From Pectinophora gossypiella (Eukaryota > Arthropoda > Insecta > Lepidoptera > Gelechiidae): a stretch of DNA of 64,000 nt. Positions within the stretch are counted from its first letter, which is position 1; every line of letters starts with the position of its first letter. The translations under genes and the position numbers were made by a program. The stretch is taken from assembly GCF_024362695.1 (NCBI RefSeq), contig NC_065407.1, positions 14,012,001-14,076,000 of the forward strand. Direction: 5' to 3'. The notes below the pieces were generated by a model. That model worked only from the letters and a program-made list of their open reading frames with translations, did no database searches and had not been told where the DNA came from. Below, in pieces: positions 1 to 10,702 of the stretch.

Positions 1-799
1 GAGATTTAGTATTTAAGAAACAAAAAAAGTGCGTGAGGTCAATGTTTGGAGTACCATCAGATCAAAGTTGTAAACCATATTTTAAGAAATATAATATACT
101 GACCTGTTCATCAATATACATATTAGAAATAGCAATGTTTGTGAAATCTAATCCTAGTTTGTTCCCCAAACTCTCAGAAAATGTAATGCGTAACCGACGG
201 GACAATGACCTGGTGAGTGTACCATACGCTAACACAGCGCTAATGAGAAAGAGTGTCATATGTATGGCACCAACTGTATATAATAAAATACCGAAAGAAA
301 TCAGAGCACTTCCTTTTAATTCATTTAAAATCGCATTAAAAAAGCTTTTGTTGGATAAATGTGTATACAATTTAAGAGAATTTATTTATTAATTAGTTTA
401 CTTTAATTTAAATTAGGACAATATCTTTTTTTTTTTTTCTATAATATTTTTCTACAAAGTAATATAATATAATATAAACATTTTTTTCTATTTTTTATTA
501 TAATTGACTTTGATGAAATGTATGATAATGACTTTTAATGTAATTGTTTTTGTATGAATTGTTTTTTTTTTTCTTTTTTGTCAAATTTTACTAGATGACT
601 TAAGTTATAGATTTAATTATAATTCTTAATAATATTAATTTATTGAATTGATGTGACATGATAATGCATGATATATAATTTTAATTTGTATACCTGAATT
701 ATAAGGTCGAATATGGCGGACATCCTAGCTATAAGATCAATTTGTACTTACCTATATTCTTACAAATAAAGCACTTTGAACTTTGAACTTTGAACTTTG
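1..799 (+). mobile_element. 3' end of a CR1-group non-LTR retrotransposon
   Basis: This is the 3' terminal part of a LINE: the end of a reverse transcriptase frame (to 392), about 370 bp of AT-rich 3' UTR, an AATAAA at 765-770, and a terminal run of CTTTGAA heptamers at 771-799. A short-repeat tail instead of poly-A is usual for the CR1 group (CR1, Rex1, Kiri, Daphne), so I favour that group; the exact clade is inference. The 5' part lies outside the window or was lost by truncation. Confidence 0.75.
3..392 (+). pseudogene. C-terminal fragment of LINE reverse transcriptase ORF
   Basis: The frame is open from the window edge to a stop at 390-392, about 129 codons; a methionine at 39 is internal and not a real start. 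The product is the poorly conserved region after the RT palm and thumb. It is basic and shares the spacing and the closing 'YNKIP' type motif with the C-terminus of the LINE at 63.5 kb (YNKIPKEI here, YNKIPDNI there), so both belong to the same broad group though not the same family. No catalytic residue of RT or endonuclease is present. It is an incomplete remnant and cannot work alone. Confidence 0.7.
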
Positions 800-1229
800 T
801 CCAAAAAAGTACCGCTGGTCCCGGCTATTAACTGATAAAATTAAATGTGTGTTGTGTTTATTAGTTTCTATGATTTTGGTTTGTTTATTCTTTTCTCATA
901 ATTTTTAATCTGTGTTCTTTTTATATTATTTTCCGTGTGGTTTCTGTCCTGTATTAAATGTAATGTACCTCTCTGTCTGTGGTGTCCGAAAATAATAAAT
1001 AATTCTTTCTTTTAACCTCCTAAGGTCGAGATTTCCAGACACAATAGTTAAACAATGGGATTTGGATTTTAAAAGAACATTCGGTCTTACGACTTTAAAG
1101 TACCTCCCAGACAACGAATTAAAATATTTGCTGTTAAAGTCATCTATCTTTTATATTTAACATGTGTCAATTTGTCAAACAAGTTGATACGACATTATGG
1201 TTCGAAAGTATTTTCAGAAATGGACGCAC
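800..1229. other. AT-rich spacer, nothing recognised
   Basis: No gene, RNA or recognisable repeat. A short phrase near 1065 (ggatttggattttaaaag) recurs near 10570, hinting at an old unclassified repeat. Confidence 0.4.
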
Positions 1230-1374
1230 GTACGGTCACTAGTCTTAATATGTACCTTGAAACCATGTCACATTAACTTTTTTGACAAATTAAGCCGTAA
1301 GTCTCATTAAATGTCAAATATGATAAGTGCGACAGGGTTCTAAAGTGGGTAGATGATATTGTTCATGACTGTAC
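1230..1374. mobile_element. MITE family M1, copy 1 (145 bp)
   Basis: It starts GTACGGTCACTAG and ends TTCATGACTGTAC, which are imperfect inverted repeats of each other. The interior carries the family phrase 'ccatgtcacattaac' and 'gtcaaatat'. The copy at 6424-6568 is in the opposite orientation and has exactly the same length, which fixes both ends. No coding capacity, as expected of a MITE. Confidence 0.7.
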
Positions 1375-1429
1375 AAACATGCATAACTGTATATAGTCCT
1401 CGTATAGTGAAAATAACGTACATAACGTT

Positions 1430-1500
1430 AGCGCCTTTCAAAATACATGTTAGGTCACATACTTCCGAAATACGCATTTCTCGGGAATGTAGGTTAAAAC
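1430..1500 (-). mobile_element. SINE-P remnant
   Basis: It resembles the tail-side part of the SINE-P copies at 5290-5578 and 14040-14440 (phrases 'gttaggtcacatac' and 'ggaatgtaggtt'). Head and ends are missing. Short and diverged. Confidence 0.45.
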
Positions 1501-2159
1501 TTCGTAAGAATACTATTTACTTAAGATATACGATTTAAATAAGACATTTATATAAACATTACAGAAGTAAATAATCTCATTATTTTTTCAAGTCGGTTAA
1601 CAAAAAATCATGGCCACCCTGTATTCAAATATTCTCCACCAGTAACTCCGAAGTCGGGAACAATAGTAATTTGAAAAGCGTTATGAGATGACTCGACCCG
1701 TGATTCCAACAGATCATTTTCACAAGGATAATTTGTTTTTCGCCGAACTTTTCGAGATTCTTATTTAAATTATTTCTTTCCACGTTTGAATAAAAAAGTA
1801 ATGTTAAAAAGTACTTGATGCCCTTGAGATTATTTTTAAGATAAATGCTACGAATAGGGATGTGAAGGCAACTTAATAATTATTAAATTAACCTCTTTAC
1901 ATTTGTAATATTTATAAAATGTATTATATTTATTATAAACTAGCTTTTGCCCGCGACTTCGTCCGCGTGGCGTGTTATATAAGAGAGAGATCTTTGTGTG
2001 TGTGGGAGTGCATACTTATGCAGTTTAGATTTTTTCATAAGTACAATTTTTTTCCCAATAACTCCCATTTTTCAAAATACAGCCTAAAATAAACTTTATA
2101 TTTACTAAGGTATGCATGCATGCTAGATTGAATCAATTGATTTTTTTTAAATTGATTGT

Positions 2160-2308
2160 TCATTGAGTTTTAATTTTAATACACACTTCCTCTCTTCCCT
2201 TCAACGTTGCTGTGCCCTACAGGGTCCATGTTTTAGTTCCTATGCCTATGTAACACCCCATTGTACTACATGGAATGCAATAAATAATTGAATTAAATTG
2301 AATTGAAA
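2160..2308 (+). mobile_element. LINE 3' end nested in the Helitron
   Basis: This stretch breaks the 134-bp array periodicity. It ends with AATAAA and a short 'attgaa' repeat tail, a typical 5'-truncated LINE insertion. The exact 5' boundary is not clear. Confidence 0.5.
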
Positions 2309-2319
2309 ACATCTATCTT

Positions 2320-3560
2320 ACGCGGTTTCGATTTTTTCATACAAATGTTTTTTCCCGCTAACTACCGTTCCCGTGGGAATTTTGTAATATCCTGTTGCAA
2401 CTAAGCTTTAAGTTTACTAAAGTACCTGCATGCCAAATTTCAAACGTCTAACTTGAGTGGTTTAGATTTTTCATACAAAAGGATTTTCCCGCTAATTCCC
2501 GTTTCCGTGGGAATTTCGGGAATTTCTTTCTTAGTGCACCTCCACGGTATCTAAGGTACCTGCGAGCCAAATTTCAAACATCTAACTTGAATGGTTTAGA
2601 TTTTTCATACAAAAGGATTTTCCCGTTAATTCCCGTTCCCGTGGGAATTTCGGGAATTCCTTTCTTAGTGCACCTCCACGGTACCTAAGGTACCTGCATG
2701 ACAAATTTCAAACGTCTAACTTGAGTGGTTTAGATTTTTCATACAAAAGGATTTTCCCGCTAATTCCCGTTCTTGTGAGAATTTCGGGAATTCCTTTCTT
2801 AGTGCACCTCTACGGTACCTATGGTACCTGCATGCCAAATTTCAAACGTCTAACTTGAGTGGTTTAGATTTTTCATACAAAAGGATTTTCCCGCTAATTC
2901 CCGTTCCCGTGAGAATTTTGGTAATTCCTTTCTTAGTGCACCTCTACGGTACCTATGGTACCTGCATGCCAAATTTCAAACGTCTAACTTGAGTGGTTTA
3001 GATTTTTCATACAAAAGGATTTTCCCGCTAATTCCCGTTCCCGTGGGAATTTCGGGAATTCCTTTCTTAGTATACCTCTCGGTATCTAAGGTACCTGCAT
3101 GACAAATTTCAAACATCTAACTTGAATGGTTTAGATTTTTCATACGAAAGGATTTTCCCGCTAATTCCCGTTCCCGTGAGAATTTTGGGAATTCCTTTCT
3201 TAGTGCACCTCTACGGTACCTATGGTACCTGCATGCCAAATTTCAAACGTCTAACTTGAGTGGTTTAGATTTTTCATACAAAAGGATTTTCCCGCTAATT
3301 CCCGTTCCCGTGGGAATTTCGGGAATTCCTTTCTTAGTGTACCTCTACGATATCTAAGGTACCTGCATGCCAAATTTCAAACGTCTAACTTGAGTGGTTT
3401 AGATTTTTCATACAAAAGGATTTTCCCGCTAATTCCCGTTCCCGTAGGAATTTCGGAAATTCCTTTCTTAGTGCACCTCTACGGTATTTAAGGTACCTGC
3501 ATGCCAAATTTCAAACGTCTTGAGTGGTTTAGATTTTTTATACAAAAGAATTTCCCTTCA
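2320..3560. repeat. 134-bp tandem repeat, about 10 copies, inside Helitron
   Basis: The phrase 'gatttttcatac' recurs at 2465, 2599, 2733, 2868, 3001, 3134, 3269, 3402 and 3532, so the period is 133-135 bp, with a diverged first unit at 2329. Each unit has a palindromic 'gggaatttcgggaattcc' type segment and two KpnI-like 'ggtacc' words. Units are very similar, suggesting recent expansion by unequal exchange or slippage. Confidence 0.9.
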
Positions 3561-3683
3561 CTACTCTGCTCCTATTGATTGTAGCGTGATGAAAAGTATA
3601 CTATAACCTGTCCAGGAGTGTGAAGAATAATTGTACCAAGTTTCATTAAAATCCGTCCAGTAGTTTTTGTTTCTATAAGGAAC

Positions 3684-3685
3684 AT

Positions 3686-3755
<70 letters not shown>
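3684..3755. repeat. (CAGA)n microsatellite
   Basis: About 17 CAGA tetramers near the 5' end (minus strand) of the Helitron-like element. A shorter, degenerate CAGA run lies at the same place in the second copy (13374-13384). Confidence 0.95.
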
Positions 3756-3758
<3 letters not shown>

Positions 3759-4129
3759 AATTTTACTGATTGCATTTTTGGCATCAGTATCGACCACTTA
3801 TCACCCCCTGATAGTTATTTTGAAAAAATATTTAATGTACAGAATTGACCTCTCTACAGATTTATTATAAGTATAGATATATTCTTTTCTTTTCCATTCC
3901 ATTCTATTTTACTCAATTTGGGGGTATAATTAGAATCACTAAAAAAAGACAAAAAAATTAAAGAATTTATTTTTGGAACTAACTTGATTTTTATGAGGAT
4001 AAAAAAAATGGACAAAATTGTATGGTATCTAGTCCCCACCCCAGTTACATCGATGACTGGAAGACTGATGTTACTAGAAAGTTCTCATAATGAAAGTTAA
4101 CTGTTTTCTATTTTAGTCATATTTCAATA

Positions 4130-4300
4130 AATCAACTAACTCTTTATTGCATAAAACATAAACTCAGGACATAATACAGACGAATAAAATAAGCACAGCC
4201 TAAATAAAATAAGCCTTATTGCTAAACAGCAATTTCGCCAGGCAACCTTAGGGTGAAAGATGACGCAATGGAGCATGAGATGGTGCTGATGGAAAATGAA
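4130..4300 (-). mobile_element. LINE 3' end, minus strand
   Basis: On the minus strand it reads towards AATAAAGAGTTAGTTG at about 4134, after a 'gctgtttagcaataagg' phrase. The same phrase type precedes the AATAAAGTATTT ends at 4430-4530 and 14945-15090, so these are truncated ends of one LINE family. No coding part. Confidence 0.5.
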
Positions 4301-4429
4301 AAAAAAAAAAAACAGTAATAAATAGGAAAAATAAACGTAATCAAGTATTTCGACAAGTAAGTACAAGTATTTCTATGCTGCACTAGTTATCCCGCTATAT
4401 TATATTTATAATATTAAAATGTCTCCTAT

Positions 4430-4530
4430 ACGTTAAGGTTGTCTGGAAGAGATTGCTACGTGCTCTCTCTATTTCCCTTTTGTTTTGTATTTTGTATTTC
4501 CTGTTTGTACAATAAAGTATTTGTCATGTG
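4430..4530 (+). mobile_element. LINE 3' end with AATAAAGTATTT
   Basis: It holds 'ggttgtctggaagagatt' and then an AATAAA at 4511-4516 followed by GTATTTGT. It is strongly 5'-truncated and the same family as 4130-4300. Confidence 0.55.
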
Positions 4531-4591
4531 ATGTTATCCTACCAATTCCTACCAACATAACATATTTCATTAGTGGCCTAAGGTACACGCT

Positions 4592-4889
4592 TCATCATCA
4601 TCACCATCAGCCCATTAACGTCCCCACTGCTGGGGCACGGGCCTTCGCTATGGATGGATAGGGAGATCGGGCCTTAAACCACCACGCGGGCCCAGTGCGG
4701 ATTGGTGGTTATTAACGACTGCTAATGCAGCCGGGACCAACGGCTTAACGTGCCTTCCGAAGCACGGAGGAGCTCGAGATGAAAACTTTTTTTTGTGGTC
4801 ACCCATCCTATGACGGCCTCTGCGAAAGTTGCTTTACTTCAACAATCGCAGACCGAGCGCGTTTACCGCTGCGCCACCGAGCTCCTCAC
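4592..4889 (-). mobile_element. SINE-5S, full-length copy (minus strand)
   Basis: This is the minus-strand counterpart of the copy at 8475-8771. The 5' end at 4889 starts with a tRNA-like A-box stretch (ggcgcagcggtaaac), followed by a 5S-rRNA-like stretch (gttgaagtaaagcaac ... ggatgggtgacca), then the shared SINE core (gtgcttcggaaggcacg), and a tail ending in TGATGATG (CATCATCA on the plus strand at 4592). It encodes nothing and depends on LINE enzymes in trans. Confidence 0.8.
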
Positions 4890-5015
4890 ACGCTTACTTA
4901 GTGATTTAATTTTCAATATAGATTGAGGAAGACTGAGTAGGCTGGGACAGGGCAGTGGGGTGAGGTACTGTGCGATCGAGCCCAGCAGTGCGTACAACAG
5001 GGCACTGTGATCGGC

Positions 5016-5151
5016 ATACGGGCACGAGCATTAATATGGTACCATGTCACATTAACTTTTTTGACAAATTGAACTGTAAGCTCACCATATGTCAAATATG
5101 TTAGTGCGACAGAGTCCTGAAGTGGTCACATTATATTGCTCATAACTGTAC
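5016..5151. mobile_element. MITE M1, copy 2
   Basis: Left end TACGGGCACGAGCATTAATAT, right end TGCTCATAACTGTAC, with the family interior (ccatgtcacattaac). Slightly shorter than the 145-bp copies. Confidence 0.65.
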
Positions 5152-5289
5152 ATAGCTAGCTTAACTTGCCGGACCTCTTTCCCCTAACATATTTTCCAAA
5201 AGTACGGCTACGACAAAAGGGTTGAAAAAGTGTTGTTTTCTTTCAAATTTACCATCATTTCCCTAGCATTATCCCGTTTTTCATAGGGC

Positions 5290-5578
5290 CCGCTTACCTA
5301 GTCTGAAGATTTCATAGGTTCGGATTTTTTCCAACCCGCGAAGGGAAAACCAGCCCAACACAAGCTAGGTCACATACCTCAGAAAATGCATTTCTCTGGA
5401 ATGTGGGTTTCCTACACGATGTTTTCATTCAACGCTGAGCACGTGATAAACATTTATGATCCAAACTTGAATTCGACAACATTTTTTTTTTTGTATATGT
5501 ATAGCCCTGTGTTGGATTCGAACCTGCGACCTTAACGTGAGAAACAAGCGTTCTACCAAGTGGGCTACCAGGACTCGG
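5290..5578 (-). mobile_element. SINE-P, copy with tRNA-like head
   Basis: On the minus strand a tRNA-like head (5578 to 5503) has A-box-like 'gtagcccacttggtag' and a clear B box GGTTCGAATCC. A poly-T stretch and a body with 'gaaaaccagcccaac' follow (plus-strand reading). The same body recurs at 11595-11740 and 14040-14440. A tRNA-derived, Pol III type SINE. Confidence 0.65.
5503..5578 (-). other. tRNA-like SINE head
   Basis: A 76-nt tRNA-like module with A and B boxes. The acceptor ends do not pair and the module continues directly into SINE sequence, so this is a SINE promoter and not a functional tRNA gene. Confidence 0.6.
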
Positions 5579-5940
5579 TTTTTTGAGAGTTACCAAAAAA
5601 GTAATAATTCTGTATCGAAACCTTATTGCTCAAAAATATCGGTAAAAAAGATCATAATAATACATTCTTAATCAAAGAAACAAACAATTGCGATTACATT
5701 TTTTCTTAATTTATTGAGTCCTCTTTTCTATTATATTTATTTGACTTTGAGTGGATTCGAAAATTTATTTACTCGACGAGTGGAATTCCGAAGTGTCATA
5801 ATGCCAGAGGCTCTTTAATGAAACAGCGGAATCATCTTTTGCCTCATCTTAAGCTTTATGAAGCTGCTAATATAAGAATCGCTTTTATTGTTCCCGTTTA
5901 TTTTTAGGTTAAGTATAAGTATAATAGGTAAACGTCACGT
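5579..5940. other. Spacer, nothing recognised
   Basis: AT-rich single-copy-looking sequence with no supported feature. Confidence 0.35.
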
Positions 5941-6035
5941 TGTCTACGTCCTATTGCTAGGCACATACCTCCCTCCATTCGACTGGAAAGGGGGGATCAT
6001 ACTCCACCACGCTGCTCCAGTGCGGGTTGGTGGAA
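5941..6035 (-). mobile_element. SINE-V tail fragment
   Basis: It matches the 3' part of SINE-V at 24600-24720 (phrase 'ccaccacgctgctcca' plus 'tgcgggttggtgga'). Head and core are absent. Confidence 0.55.
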
Positions 6036-6340
6036 AAAATAACATAAAATACAACACAACAAAGAACAATAATTTGGGAAACATTGCCTTAAAAGATAGG
6101 TAAACAAGTTTTGAGACCCAATTCGACTTTACTTTCAGGTAACATTGTGATAGATCACATATTGTACACATATACATACGTATATGTGTGTGTAAAGAAA
6201 CAAAGTCACCCAGGACACTGGGTTCCTTTTCATTTTATTTTTTTTACAAATACTAACAAAGAGGCGTTTACCGAGCATTGGAACAAGATAGGCGAAACAA
6301 ACAAATACACATACTTAACTATGGTTAAGTACCTGGGTAA

Positions 6341-6420
6341 GTATGATACAATACAATACAAATATACTTTATTGCACACAACATACAAAACAAGTTTTAC
6401 ACAAAACATACACGAAAGAT
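6341..6420 (-). mobile_element. LINE tail fragment
   Basis: On the minus strand it ends with 'gtgtgcaataaagtatat' followed by a TTGTA-type short repeat (plus strand 'atacaatacaatac'). A related tail occurs at 42683-42740. It abuts M1 copy 3. Confidence 0.45.
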
Positions 6421-6423
6421 ATA

Positions 6424-6568
6424 GTACAGTCATGAGCAATATCATGTACCCACTTTAGAACCCTGTCGCACTATCATATTTGACATTATGAGGCTTACGG
6501 TTTAAATTGTCAAAAAAGTTAATGTGACATGGTTGCAAAGTGTATGTTATTAGTACTCGTGATCGTAC
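6424..6568. mobile_element. MITE M1, copy 3 (145 bp)
   Basis: GTACAGTCATGAGCAATAT at the left, TACTCGTGATCGTAC at the right, inverted relative to copy 1 and identical in length. Fixes the family termini. Confidence 0.7.
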
Positions 6569-7119
6569 AATCTGCCTAATAGATGATGAGGAGTGGGTGC
6601 ATAGTAATACACCTCTGCCTAGCCCTTACAGGCATGAAGCTATGTTGCAAAATACAAATTACGTACAATACGTCTCGCACTGTGAACAAAGTCTTACCCG
6701 ATGAATTAATCCACCTTGATAAGCATAGGACTCATTACAATAATATTTATTGAAAATGAAATACTTATTATGATGAAATTAATTAAATTCAGAATATTAG
6801 CGCGTACTTAGCCTTTAGAAGACCCCAGGCAAATAGGTCAAAGCGAATAATTATCATGATTGAGTTCATTAAACAATTCCATACAATGCAGTAGAAAACA
6901 ATTTTTCCAACAGTTAGACCGACTGGATGCGATGAAAAACTAAGATGGCTTCTTAAAATACAAATGGGGGCATTATCTTTCTTTTTTCTTTCAAGCTCCG
7001 GACTGTCTGCCATATTCTGGCCTATTTTAAGAAGTGAGACGACATCGATAACTTTGCATCTCGCGTACCTATGACGGCAGGAGATGAATCTTTTGACAGC
7101 GCTGAAGGTAATCCAATTA
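6569..7119. other. Spacer, nothing recognised
   Basis: No gene or known repeat. The long minus-strand open frame that crosses 6789-7256 has no recognisable domain and partly overlaps a dispersed repeat. Confidence 0.35.
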
Positions 7120-7250
7120 TCTCTCTCTCTCTCTCTATTTAAGAGCTGCGCTCTTGTCGGTGGAGTAATCGCCTTCATTACTCCATAGATAGGGCGTGCA
7201 GATCGGTGGTTGCCCCAATCGCCTTCCGTTCCGCAGTACAACGACCAATT
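7120..7250 (-). repeat. Dispersed repeat, shared with 25588-25710
   Basis: A CT-dinucleotide run (7120-7136), then 'gtcggtggagtaatcgcc' and 'gccccaatcgccttccgtt'. The complement of this block sits at 25588-25710, where comparison with a related locus at 54.8 kb shows it is an insertion. SINE-like size, but no Pol III boxes seen. Confidence 0.6.
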
Positions 7251-8066
7251 TCTCAATCGGTGATGTTCTAGCTAGAGCCCTACCAGAATCCATTTCCTCG
7301 GCCTCCAACCAGTACTGATACCGCTGCTGCCCGGCATCAGGGGTGCGCTTTTGAAGTAGCGGCGCCTACTCGCTACGTCACAAGATCGTCACAGAACCTA
7401 AGTAGCATTTTATCCAATTCTAGTCAGGTAATAACTACTTTTTCCCTGCTTTTTCTTGATCCTGTCCGAAAAAATCATTATAGCAGAGAACCCAAATTTG
7501 GGACACACAGGTACATTTCAAATTCAGAGTTTATTTGAAGGAGATGATAAATAAAGGTTCCAATCAAAATCCTTGAGTAACAGCACATCATGCTTACCAA
7601 GGTTGAAGCGTACCCATTCGAGAAAAGCCTGAGTTCTGTTAAGAGCATAATAAGAAAACCATCTGAAAGCCCAAGGAAAGTAATTTACAGAGCACGTCTG
7701 TTACAAATAAAACAAAATTGACCGATAAAAAACGTTCACATGAGTGTGTGTAGTAATCAATCAATTTTCTTTAAAACCTATTTCGTGATATAAATCCGTG
7801 AAAATGTTCACCTCGCATTTCTTAGAAGTTCCATACATAATTATGTTCTATAGCGTTAGCGTAATTTCTTTTAAATTAGCAAGCAACACGGCTGTTTCGC
7901 TAAGTCAACAATTACCAACAGCAGGAGAAACCGCGAGCTCCTACATTGGTAATCGACGCGGGTAGAAAAGCGGAAAATCCTCTTTTACGAAAACTCGCGT
8001 TCAATTCAAACATACGGTAATGTATAAGAACGTCCATGCCGAAACGTTGACATGCGCGTTTTCCTA
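7251..8066. other. Spacer, nothing recognised
   Basis: AT-rich with a short GC-richer patch near 7310-7370. No supported feature. Confidence 0.35.
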
Positions 8067-8175
8067 AATCATCATCATCATCATCAGCCCATTAACGTCC
8101 ACACTGCCGGGGCACGGGCTTTCCCTATGGAGGGACAGGGAGATCGGGCCTTAAACCATCACGCGGGCCCATTGT
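8067..8175 (-). mobile_element. SINE-5S tail fragment
   Basis: Starts with CATCATCATCA on the plus strand, then 'gcccattaacgtcc' and 'gagatcgggccttaaacc', the 3' part of SINE-5S. Truncated before the core. Confidence 0.7.
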
Positions 8176-8219
8176 AAAATGTAAATGTGAATAAATGAAA
8201 TCAAATAAATATACAATAA

Positions 8220-8315
8220 CAGGCTCATGCTTTGTGACCATAAGGTTCATCATATCTGTCAGGACGTAAAAACGGTAGCTGCGAGTAAGGTTGTCTCTGA
8301 TTATTTCTGACTCTG
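8220..8315 (+). mobile_element. SINE-R fragment (diverged)
   Basis: Holds 'accataaggttcatcat' and a degraded version of the SINE-R middle (compare 32460-32560). Confidence 0.5.
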
Positions 8316-8474
8316 TCTGCCTTGTCATATGTGACAAGCGAGAAATCCCTATTTACAAAGATGCGCGATGCATTTAAATATACGATTATGTGCAATATCA
8401 GTTCACGCAGTGGCGTTATCACGCGCGAAAATGTGATCGCGTAATGTTATAAAAATATACCCTATTGTAATGGG

Positions 8475-8771
8475 CGAGGAGCTCGGTGACGCAGCGGTAA
8501 ACGCGCTCGGTCTGCGATTGTTGAAGTTAAGCAACTTTCGCAAAGGCCAGTCATAGGATGGGTGACCACCAAAAAAAAGTTTTTATCTCGAGCTCCTCCG
8601 TGCTTCGGAGGGCACGTTAAGCCGTTGGTCCCGGCTGCATTAGCAGTCGTTAATAACCATCAATCCGCACTGGACCCGCGTGATGGTTTAAGGCCCGATC
8701 TCCCTATCCATACATAGGGAAGGCCCGTGCTCCAGCAGTGGGGACGTTAATGGGCTGATGATGATGATGAA
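8475..8771 (+). mobile_element. SINE-5S, full-length plus-strand copy
   Basis: Order of parts: tRNA-like A-box stretch at about 8478-8508; 5S-rRNA-like stretch at 8509-8570; an A-rich spacer; the shared SINE core 'cgtgcttcggagggcacg' around 8600-8640; a family-specific 3' part; and a terminal TGATGATGATGA repeat (8756-8770). Length about 297 bp. The chimeric head combines a type 2 (tRNA) and a type 1 (5S) Pol III promoter element. It is non-coding. Confidence 0.8.
8509..8570 (+). other. 5S rRNA-derived segment of the SINE head
   Basis: Contains GAAGTTAAGCAAC and GGATGGGTGACCACC, spaced as in the internal control region (box A/C) of animal 5S rRNA. The flanking bases also follow 5S rRNA with substitutions and small indels. 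It is a fragment only; the 5' third and the terminal helix of 5S rRNA are absent, so this is not a 5S gene. Confidence 0.75.
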
Positions 8772-8777
8772 TGGGCG

Positions 8778-8905
8778 GTAGACAGATCGGTTGTCACCAT
8801 AAGGTACATTTTTATCCATCTCAGGTCTACGTATCAACAGTAGCTGCAAGTCGTCGTTGATTACGCTGTCCACTCTATTATGAAGTTTATGTATACGTAT
8901 ATAAT
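8778..8905 (+). mobile_element. SINE-R fragment (diverged)
   Basis: 'caccataaggtacat', 'cagtagctgcaagt' and a final 'gaagtttatgtatacg' follow the SINE-R order; it directly follows the SINE-5S copy. Confidence 0.5.
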
Positions 8906-10120
8906 TATTATGTAAATGACAGTTGTGGACTTTATCGCTTAGAGCAATTCTTCCAGGAAACCTAACTAACGAGAATAGTTTACTTTCCGCGCCCACTCGC
9001 CAATGTAAATAAAGTCTAAGGAAATTGAGGCACGGCATGGCTTAGTTAATTTAACTAGCTCTCAAAATAAGTAACGTGAAATGAAAACGCTTTTGATTCT
9101 AATGTAGTAGTTTAAGTGTTATAGTTAACAGCGCGGCGCCCTGCGTTGTGAAATATAGAGTAGAATGTAAATTATGACGGAAATAAGCAGTATGCTGAAA
9201 ACTCCTGCACAAAGTAACTATGATTATTATAGTAACAGACTTTGTGGCTAGGGGTTACGATCTAAAGGTAAAAAGGAAAATCAATTTGTGTGTCTGCCCT
9301 TTGTTTGGTAAACACATTGCTTGAATCACCTGATTGTCCGCAAAAGTAGGATGATCCAAAAAATATTATATTATATACGAGGAATAGATATTCAATTATT
9401 TTCACGGTGAAAAATTCCATTGAAAAATATGCCGGTGGCAAAACAGCACGAGGTCCTGTCTTTTAATTGATGATAAATATTCCCCATCGTCGTCCTCTTT
9501 ATCAAATTGAATTTTCAATATGAGCTTAACCTTTGTGTTGATTCCAGTTTTAATTAAACTTTGAATTATTAATACGAACATTGAAATATTAGGGCAAGCG
9601 ACATTAACATTTCGAATTGTTTAGAATGATTCAGTTTTTGAACTTTATATAACTTTATATTTTGTTCTTTTTCGGATTGCAAATGGTTTCTACTCTAATA
9701 AGAAATTGGTATTGGTACTGTCTGTTTTCTTTGTATGTTCCTTGTGTCTGTTTTATTGTGTACAGATAAATAAATAATAAATGAAAAATGAATCTCTTAA
9801 AATGAAAAGGCTTAAACATAATAAATGTGAACAAGTATACATAATTTAGACATAAAAGTAAAAGAAAACTACTTATCATTAAAAAACTCCTGAAGAGTAT
9901 AAAAACTTTTGTCGTTGATTTGTAAAAAAATATTTTATAAATAAGTACTTATAACAATATTTAAATTTAATTTTTGGCTGCCAATATTAAAATATGTGTC
10001 TATTTGCATATGGAAGATAATTAAAACCAATGAACACAAAATGTCCAGTCTGACGTCACAACCTGATGACGCAAGCCAGAAGCTACGTTTTATTGATTTC
10101 ACACCTCCACTTGTGCTAAC
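8906..10120. other. Low-copy AT-rich DNA
   Basis: No gene or recognised repeat on either strand. The short minus-strand open frame at 9655-9879 is low-complexity and has no recognisable domain. Confidence 0.4.
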
Positions 10121-10190
10121 AGCGTGAAATTCCGGGATCCCAGCCCCCGGTATCCCGATATATGCCGGGATATCCCGGAATTTCGCTCCA
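10121..10190. repeat. Strong hairpin (12-bp perfect stem)
   Basis: Arms AAATTCCGGGAT (10127-10138) and ATCCCGGAATTT (10172-10183) enclose a GC-rich loop that holds further CCGG/GGGATA words. A foldback structure of unknown role. Confidence 0.7.
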
Positions 10191-10702
10191 GATGTGGCGC
10201 TATGCCATGCGACTGATGTAATTACGACCTTCGATTAAGCTCTGAAATCTGAAATCCATCCCAGTGATTATATTTCCGCTGTACGAATTGAAGGCTGTAT
10301 TTTTAAGGGAGAAGGTTGAAATTTGCATGGTAATGTGGAGGTTATTAGTGCGGAAAATGAGGTGGATAAAAATTCAGTTCAGTGAAGTGAGTCAGACAGT
10401 TTTTATTATGACGACGTGGATTGTAGTTAGCGAATTTTGAGAGATTTATTACATGACCCATTTATTACCTATTGTAATGCCTCTTATTCTGTTATTCTCC
10501 ACTCGAGTAAATAAGTATTATTAACCGCTAAGAAACATACTTACAAGCACAATAGCTACAGAACGGAATTTGGATTTTAAAAGCCCTGACGACCTTAATA
10601 TAAACAAATGATTTATTTGAATACTTGAAGTCTGTACCCGAAAAGTGCTCACAAAACACAATCTTATCTAACTATGATTTTATTTATTTAAGTAGGTACT
10701 TA
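10191..10702. other. Spacer, nothing recognised
   Basis: AT-rich sequence; no supported feature. Confidence 0.35.

Larger units (their letters stand above)
1940..3877 (-). mobile_element. Helitron-like non-autonomous element
   Basis: Read on the minus strand, the element begins TCTATACTTATAA (from 3877) and ends in a GC-rich hairpin followed by AAAAGCTAG (ending at 1940). The bases outside are A on the 5' side and T on the 3' side. A TC start, a 3' hairpin about 10 bases before CTRR, insertion between A and T and no target duplication are the accepted Helitron marks. A second copy at 12993-13421 has matching ends. The body carries no Rep/helicase frame, only a tandem array and a CAGA microsatellite, so it is non-autonomous. 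A LINE tail is nested inside at about 2160-2308. Confidence 0.65.

Noticed and set aside
2320..3560. CRISPR-like array
   Set aside because: Units are contiguous 134-bp tandem copies without spacers, in a eukaryotic Helitron.
3561..3797. Cys/Leu/Ser-repeat protein on the minus strand
   Set aside because: Translation of the CAGA microsatellite; low complexity.
6789..7256. 155-codon minus-strand ORF
   Set aside because: It runs through the dispersed repeat at 7120-7250 and a CT run; no recognisable domain.
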